Assembly (NCBI GenBank): GCA_965644295.1
Contig: CBFFRP010000150.1
Coordinates: 186,001-250,000, forward strand
DNA length: 64,000 nt
Direction of reading: 5' to 3'
Origin: Paraphysomonas bandaiensis
Lineage: Eukaryota > Chrysophyceae
How positions within the stretch are numbered: position 1 is the first letter of the stretch; each line of letters begins with the position of its first letter. Below are positions 58,601-64,000 of this stretch, piece by piece. Made by a program: the position numbers and the translations under genes. Below the pieces are notes generated by a model. It was not told the origin of the DNA. It made no database searches and saw only the letters and a program-made list of their open reading frames with translations.

Positions 58601-61094
58601 TCAAAATATTGTGTTTATTGAAAAACCAACTTTTCCCTCAATTGAAATTGATGTTGAAATCGATAGGGTCTCTAAAAAGCATTCTCTTGGACTTCAAGTT
58701 CCGATTGCGTTGGGTGGGGAGCGTGTGCGAAGTCGCGTAGCAATGCCAGATGGGAGCGCAATATTTGTGAAATATAATACAAAAGTCACTGCCCAGTACA
58801 ATGGCTCTATCAAGGTTGTTCGACGAAATCGTGAAATTATTGTTGTCGAGGATGGTGGTATTGTCACTTATTTCCCCCCATCTGCGTGGTCAAGTGAGGT
58901 GAGTAGATCGATTATGAGAATTAATTGTAACAATTATTGGACTATAGAGTGCAGAAGAGTTTGAAGCAGATTGTTCTGATAGGGCACGGCGACGCGAAGG
59001 TGCTGGTAGCAACAGAATGCTTCAAAGCCAGAGTAAACCAAAGGAAAAAAAACTTCGTTTCAAAGGAAGCAATATGTCGAGTGCCGTAGAGGCTCCACTA
59101 TCGACCAGAAGTAATCGTTCCACTTCCAGTAAGAAGTCGGCTCGATCAAGTGCTAAAAGCCCAGTGTCTGGTTCCAAAGTGAATAGCGTTACGCTATCCG
59201 ACGACGACATGGAAAGAAGTCAGTGCTCAAGCGTCGACTCAGGCTCTGCGGACTCATTGGATAGTATAAGTAAATTAGCCAATAGGAAAGTTGACCACAC
59301 GAAGTACGTGTTTAATGTCAGGAGACTTTCATGTCATATTGAGGACAATGAAAATAATGTGTTCGATCTGGATTACTTTGATCCTGAGCACCCTCGGGTT
59401 TCATTGGCAGGAGAGGTAGAAGGTTTAAAACCGAAGGCGATAACTGAGACTTCGTTGGAACCACGAATGTATATTGTTGATAGGCATGCGAATGCTATCG
59501 AAGTGGTGCGTTAATAAGCTTGTATGCATGTCATTCTAAATGAAGTCACAGGCCCGTGTACAAGATATTATTGATGTCGAAGGTCAAGTAGCAAGTTCCG
59601 AAGACGCGAGTAAGTACGTGTCGGACGCTATATCACCCCCATGTGACCTAGGTGGGTCAAAGATATTCACATATTTCACGAGAAGGTATGCTGCGTGTTA
59701 TAATGCATTGGTCATATTTAAAATATTCCAGGCGAATGGGAGGGGAGGATTGCTATACTTTCAGTGAAATATTTTGTAATCGCTACTGGCATGACTATGA
59801 GAGACCAACTGCGGCGTCTATCGTCATCGATAAGGTATAATATGACTAGCTATTTATGGATTATTGTAATACGAGTCGAGTAGCTAAAGAAAAAGCATTC
59901 TGAGGACAAAACACTATATTATCCGAAAGTATACGAAAGCAGGAGTTATATAGAATACCCACCTTTATCTTCAGCGGGCTTTAATGATTTAGAAGATGCA
60001 CTGAAGAGGTGAGTGAATATAATGTCACCAACAACGCCTTACTTTATAAAGATGGAACGACTGGAGGTATAAAAGAAATACTGAGATTGACAGATTTCGA
60101 GCGGTGGACCCAAGGTAGCTAAAATTTTCCCAATATGTAGTCTTTTTGATATCGTCACGTCAGAACTGAAGAGGATTTGAAAACCGAGAAAGATATATCA
60201 ACGAAGTTGAAAAAAGCTTACAAAGCTGCTAGGGTAATGGCCAGCAAAAAGCGTGAAAAGGAAAAGTAGGACTTACATTATGTTGAGGCAATTTATCATC
60301 TCACGTTTTGTCAGAGAAAAGGCTGCTGCCAACGCGAAGCCCACTAATCTCGACTTGTCCAGAATTCACGAAGATTTGGAAGACATTCCAGAATTTAGTG
60401 ATGATGAATATGACGAAGAAGAAGAGTTTGTGGAGGTGACGTCTAAATCTAATATTTATATGATTTAACACCACATGCACAGGATCCAGAAAATATTGAA
60501 ATCCGAGAGTGTTTTGAAAACCACTGTGTACAGTATGATGATAGTTCCCGTCTTCCTATTGAAAATCTTCGAAGTGCACTTGTTCAGATTTTTAACCGAT
60601 TTGTGACGGAGTCAGAAATTAATAAAGCTCTTGCTGATGACGTATATGACGGCGTGAGTTCGAATGAATCATCAAGTTTAAGTATTGAAGAGTTTCGTCG
60701 ATTATATTTTACGTGAGAGTAAAATGCCTGAGTTTTATATGTTTAATTATGATTTTAGGCTGAAAGGACCGGAGGGAATACCAATCACACAACCAGATCA
60801 AATGGAAGTCCATGAAGTAAGCAAGCTTGTACTTTGAAAATTCTTCACATTATAAAATTGTAGGAGGTTTCATATTCTACAGTTAGCCAAGAAGCTAATG
60901 TTTTCCCCAACAAAACTGTCCCTGCCGTGAGAAATTTTTGGCAGACATCTTCAGGGCTTCGTGCATCCGCCAAATTGGAGGAGTCGCAGGATGAAAATGT
61001 AACATATGCTATTGAAGATATGGGAGACGAATATGTTAGTGGTTCAGCTTTGCATGCTGTTCGCCGTGGGGCGTCAAAAACCTATTCACAGTGA
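55640..61094 (+). CDS. SPAG17: SPAG17/PF6 axonemal central-pair protein
   Basis: Fourteen exons (55640-56043, 56097-57456, 57501-58898, 58948-59505, 59546-59609, 59652-59685, 59732-59834, 59884-60008, 60052-60114, 60164-60265, 60315-60435, 60483-60712, 60759-60816, 60864-61094) give 1616 aa in frame. The N-terminus has the SPAG17 start and GDP-like fold (LTGGTDESANNIVQ, VIILHDYP). The middle carries the family's repeated short strands (YRDGRVATQW, FPDGTRMITHL, MPDGSAIFVKYN, EDGGIVTYFPP), a basic Lys-rich patch near 680, and near residue 1450 an EF-hand-like LSIEEFRRLYF. PF6/SPAG17 is a C1a projection component of the central pair and controls flagellar beating, so this organism has 9+2 flagella. 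Human SPAG17 is longer (over 2000 aa). Introns are sparse in the first 3.3 kb and dense in the last 1.6 kb. Confidence 0.85.
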
Positions 61095-61408
61095 GCACAG
61101 TCAGAACTGCATTTTCCGGAGAGTTGAATATAGCAAACAGTGAAAAGGTGTGCTTTCTGTGTACGAACGAAATTAGCAATGTTAGCTTGCCAGAAAGCAA
61201 TTCTAGAGAAATTAATTGTATTCATAATTAATTCTATGTGAAGGATAGATAAGTCTGGGTATATATTTTTTCGCCATATCTCCATCCAACTAATTCTTAA
61301 CCTGTCACATCTACTCTTCTCATGACTAAAGTACAAAAAATTCTCTGCCCTACGATGGCAAATACAGTCCAACATAAAGTTTCACCCTATTAACCAGCTC
61401 CAAGCCCA
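61095..61408. other. Intergenic, a doubtful 97-codon minus-strand frame
   Basis: Spacer after SPAG17. A 97-codon ATG frame on the minus strand (61375-61082) overlaps the last bases of SPAG17; no homology or splice support, so not called. Confidence 0.4.
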
Positions 61409-62880
61409 ATGTCTCTATTGAGACCGTGGCTGAGTCACATCAGTGTGCCCAGGGCCTTTTACACTCCCTTACTGCTGCATTTTGTTGACCACCACGCTTC
61501 CGACAAATTACCTGTCACACCATGTTGTACACGCTCCAAGCCCCCCTGCCTGGCCTTGCAACCTTCACCCTACTCAACTACTTCAGTTAAACAACGTGCC
61601 TGCACCAATGCAGCGCTGACCGCATGCATATGCTATCACCTAAGGAGACACCTTCGTCTCCTACACGGTTCTCTACGGATACAACCACTTACAGCATGGC
61701 TCGTGCGAGCAGATCCACGCAAACGGCCCCCATGTACCTTCTCTGCAACCCCTGTCTCCTCTCGACACCTCTCCACTGCACAACAGGGCCGTCTCCTGAC
61801 GACAACCCAGCCCAACCCAACATGGTTTGTCTGTGGTCCATCCACCCAGCAGGCTACCCCCTCACCCTGTTCACCTATCACCCCCACAGCCCATCCATCT
61901 CATTGGATAGACACTGTATTCCGCATACGGTATACTCGACTACTGTACTACTGTGTCCTACAGGATGTATACCATTCCGTGTATACCTCTACTGCTGTTG
62001 GACACATCACCATGTCCATGTACCTGTCTACCTGTACTGTTGGACACATCACCATGTCCATGTACCTGTCTACCTGTACTGTTGGACACATCACCATGTC
62101 CATGTACCTGTCTACCTGTACTGTTGGACACATCACCAGCTCTCTCTCTCTGTCCAACACACTCATAACACCACTGCAGTGTCATACACACACACAGTAC
62201 ACTCTACCTCCTCCTAGAAAACCCCCAGACAAACCATCTCCCCTCCCTTCGTCTCTGATACCTTGCCGTCATCTTCCTTACACACACTCTCTATGCCTCA
62301 GTCTGTACCCCCCTGCACCAACACAGACACTAACAAGAGCAGCTGAGGACGTCCGAGTGTCTCCTCCAGACCATCATCATCATCACGATCATCTCGTGCA
62401 TAGGTCTATCAGAGTACTCGACCTCAGTGACTCTTGTTCTGTTGCGCAGTCTCACTCTCCTCAATCAGATGTTGCCTCTCTTGCACCATCACACTCCCTC
62501 TCGACTCCCTGTAGCTGGACACACCGGATGACCCTCACATCCCACCCCTGTACAGCTATACACCCTCTTGCATGTGTTCTCTACCGCTGGCTAAGACAGC
62601 AAAAGAGCCGATTTCGACGCTTCTTCACAGTAGGCCATAACCTTTTGCAAGACCTTCATCCACATACCTCCGAGCCACTTGGAACAATGCCTAAAGGAAG
62701 GCCACCAGATCGCCAATCTCAGAAGGGCATATTACTGTTTCCCCTAACTGCCATAAGGCTAATAAGTCAGTCCCCGTGAGGTACATAAGGCTATCTATCA
62801 TATAGCGAGTGGAGTCTCATCCCAAGAGGAGACCTCCAGATCACACGCGCCGGTGAGTCCCAGGACACACGATCATGGCG
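61409..62880. other. Pyrimidine-rich island with long uninterrupted frames
   Basis: The plus strand is strongly enriched in C and poor in G over about 1.4 kb, unlike all flanking DNA. A 456-codon plus frame (61409-62779) is open but has no domain and is rich in Pro, Thr, Ser, His and Cys. A second frame (61624-62217) is open too, as expected when stop codons are scarce by composition. Coding is doubtful. A clear 42-bp minisatellite sits inside. Confidence 0.55.
61995..62139. repeat. 42-bp minisatellite, about 3.5 units
   Basis: Units beginning CTGTTGGACACATCACCATG at 61995, 62037 and 62079, then a partial fourth at 62121-62139. The full units are identical. Confidence 0.9.
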
Positions 62881-62908
62881 AGCCTCATAACACACACTAA
62901 GAACGGAA

Positions 62909-63080
62909 GTGGTTGCACCTTGGTGCTTGCGGCGACGCACAAGCAGCTTCTGTAGCGTTAAATAGTAGGATAAAAGAGTTTGTATTGATTAGTTACGGGT
63001 AGTAGTCTAACTAGTATGACTAGCATTCTTCTAGCCACTAATTGGTGCAGGCTTTCAACGCCTATTGCTAAATAATCAGA
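62909..63080 (-). repeat. Dispersed repeat fragment B1
   Basis: In reverse orientation matches copy A at 44845-44955 (GGTTGCACCTTGGTGC, CACAAGCAGC, TAGTAGGATA words), followed by CCTATTGCTAAATAATCAGA that recurs at 63499. The region between matches is rearranged relative to copy A. Confidence 0.7.
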
Positions 63081-63229
63081 CATTCAATATATATATGACT
63101 AAAGTACATTGTCATTGAATATACATTTATTTCCTTATTTACTTGTAAAGTGCTATGCTATTTGCTACTTCACCCCTCGTAAAGAAATTAAGGTTTCATA
63201 ATTTACGTTATTTTCCTGCTTCTCAGATT

Positions 63230-63525
63230 TTTGTGAAGAGCGGTATGCTTAATTTGTCAAAGAGAGAGCCAACTATCGAAAGCAAGTTAATAGTGTAAGC
63301 GTGTAAGCTATAGTGAAGGGAAAGGGGAGAGTTTATTGTTTTCTTCAGCTGCCGTTATATCGTTGAACTGAGAATTTTGTCTATCTTCGTTCAGAGTAGG
63401 AAGTAGTATGTGGTATGTGGCAGCTTGATGTTTCGATAAAAGTATATACAGTGATGTAGATCTTCTTATTAATTTTTAGTTCTGACTCTTACACGCCTAT
63501 TGCTAATAATCAGACATCGTAATAT
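63230..63525 (-). repeat. Dispersed repeat fragment B2 (with empty MITE site)
   Basis: In reverse orientation matches copy A from about 45150 to 45720. It conserves the frame PTLNEDRQNSQFNDITA (63347-63411 minus) and, at 63296-63298, the uninterrupted TTA target that the MITE occupies in copy A. It ends at the GACTCTTACACGCCTATTGC motif shared with copy A and B1. Confidence 0.75.
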
Positions 63526-63886
63526 ATACAACACTTCTGCAATACCTTTTGTATGATGACTCTATCCTCTATCCTAAATGAACTGGGTTGAATGGTCTGA
63601 TTAGGTGAAATTTCGATACTAATATGGTGTGATAATATAGCTGGTGTGGTAATATAAGTGTATATTGTAATCCAGGTAAGTTCGACTGGTAAATGTAATA
63701 AAAGACTGTGGAGTTATAACAGATATGACAATTAAATATATTTACTTTTTAGTGCGACATCAACGTAACAGATGGCCACGCAATCACTGTAAACATACAC
63801 CAGGGTCACGAATGCTAACGCATAGATATATACTATGGTGTGCAAGAACCATACGTGTCATTCTGATTGAAGTAGCCTGAAGTTGC
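63526..63886. other. Intergenic, no gene seen
   Basis: AT-rich spacer between repeat fragment B2 and the stop of the partial minus-strand gene. Nothing recognised. Confidence 0.5.
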
Positions 63887-64000
63887 TTACGGACTAGAAC
63901 TAGCGGCGGCCTTAACGTGTTTAGGTTTCTGTCCCTTCTTCAAGGCCTCCATATCTTCCTTAAACTTCGAAGTGCCCATCAGAGCTTGCTCAATAGATGC
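63887..64000 (-). CDS. C-terminus of a partial unknown gene
   Basis: An open minus-strand frame enters at the right edge and ends with TAA at 63887-63889, giving 37 residues (ASIEQALMGTSKFKEDMEAL, then KKGQKPKHVKAAA and a Ser tail). Lysine-rich, helical, GC-rich like the 3' ends of other genes here. Too short to assign; start and most of the gene lie beyond the window. Confidence 0.5.
   Translation of the reverse strand, partial: ASIEQALMGTSKFKEDMEALKKGQKPKHVKAAASSSP

Noticed and set aside
61082-61375. 97-codon minus-strand ATG frame
   Set aside because: No homology, no typical AT-rich start or splice context, and it overlaps the end of SPAG17.
61409-62779. 456-codon plus-strand frame as a real gene
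   Set aside because: Several frames are open at once, there is no domain, and strand composition alone explains the lack of stops; kept only as a composition feature.
1-64000. tRNA, rRNA or bacterial operon signals
   Set aside because: No cloverleaf with a GGTTCRANTCC-type B box, no rRNA stretch and no Shine-Dalgarno arrangement was found by eye; a tRNAscan/Infernal run would settle it.

Overview
This window is nuclear DNA from a unicellular, flagellated eukaryote whose lineage I cannot name. It contains 18 complete protein genes I can support, one weaker candidate and one gene cut by the right edge. Genes are split by short GT-AG introns, mostly 43-60 nt. The gene set is eukaryotic throughout: PTEN, the ESCRT protein CHMP7, Hikeshi, REEP/TB2, annexin, a USP deubiquitinase, and a SPAG17/PF6 homologue that implies a motile 9+2 axoneme. 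Intergenic DNA is AT-rich and holds long (TATG)n microsatellites, a decayed hAT transposon and a Harbinger-type MITE. I spliced the genes by hand; every complete model keeps frame across all its junctions.

Layout. Almost every gene lies in a head-to-head pair. From the left: TPR-glycosyltransferase (-)/REEP (+); PTEN (-)/GT8-like transferase (+); weak candidate (-)/EF-hand-like unknown (+); frataxin-like (-)/tail-anchored protein (+); proline-rich repeat protein (-)/fatty-acid hydroxylase (+); EXO1-like (-)/F-box-SPRY (+); helical unknown (-) alone; annexin (-)/giant USP (+); CHMP7 (-)/Hikeshi (+); GYF-pseudophosphatase-LRR (-)/SPAG17 (+). The eight firm pairs have 572-773 bp between start codons. 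Many genes have AT-rich first coding bases, so an AT-rich valley often spans each shared promoter. Two promoters carry about 450 bp of the same tetranucleotide repeat.

The right end (61.1-63.9 kb) is gene-poor: a pyrimidine-rich island with a 42-bp minisatellite, then pieces of a dispersed repeat. Another copy of that repeat lies at about 44.8-45.7 kb, interrupted by a 352-bp MITE whose empty site survives in the right-hand copy.

The genes do not form one pathway. Themes are membrane trafficking and lipids (REEP, CHMP7, annexin, PTEN, hydroxylase, two glycosyltransferases), ubiquitin (USP, F-box), axoneme or cytoskeleton (SPAG17, perhaps the EF-hand-like and proline-rich proteins) and genome maintenance (EXO1-like). 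Two proteins keep an enzyme fold but lack catalytic residues: the EXO1-like protein and the dual-specificity-phosphatase domain fused to GYF and LRR.
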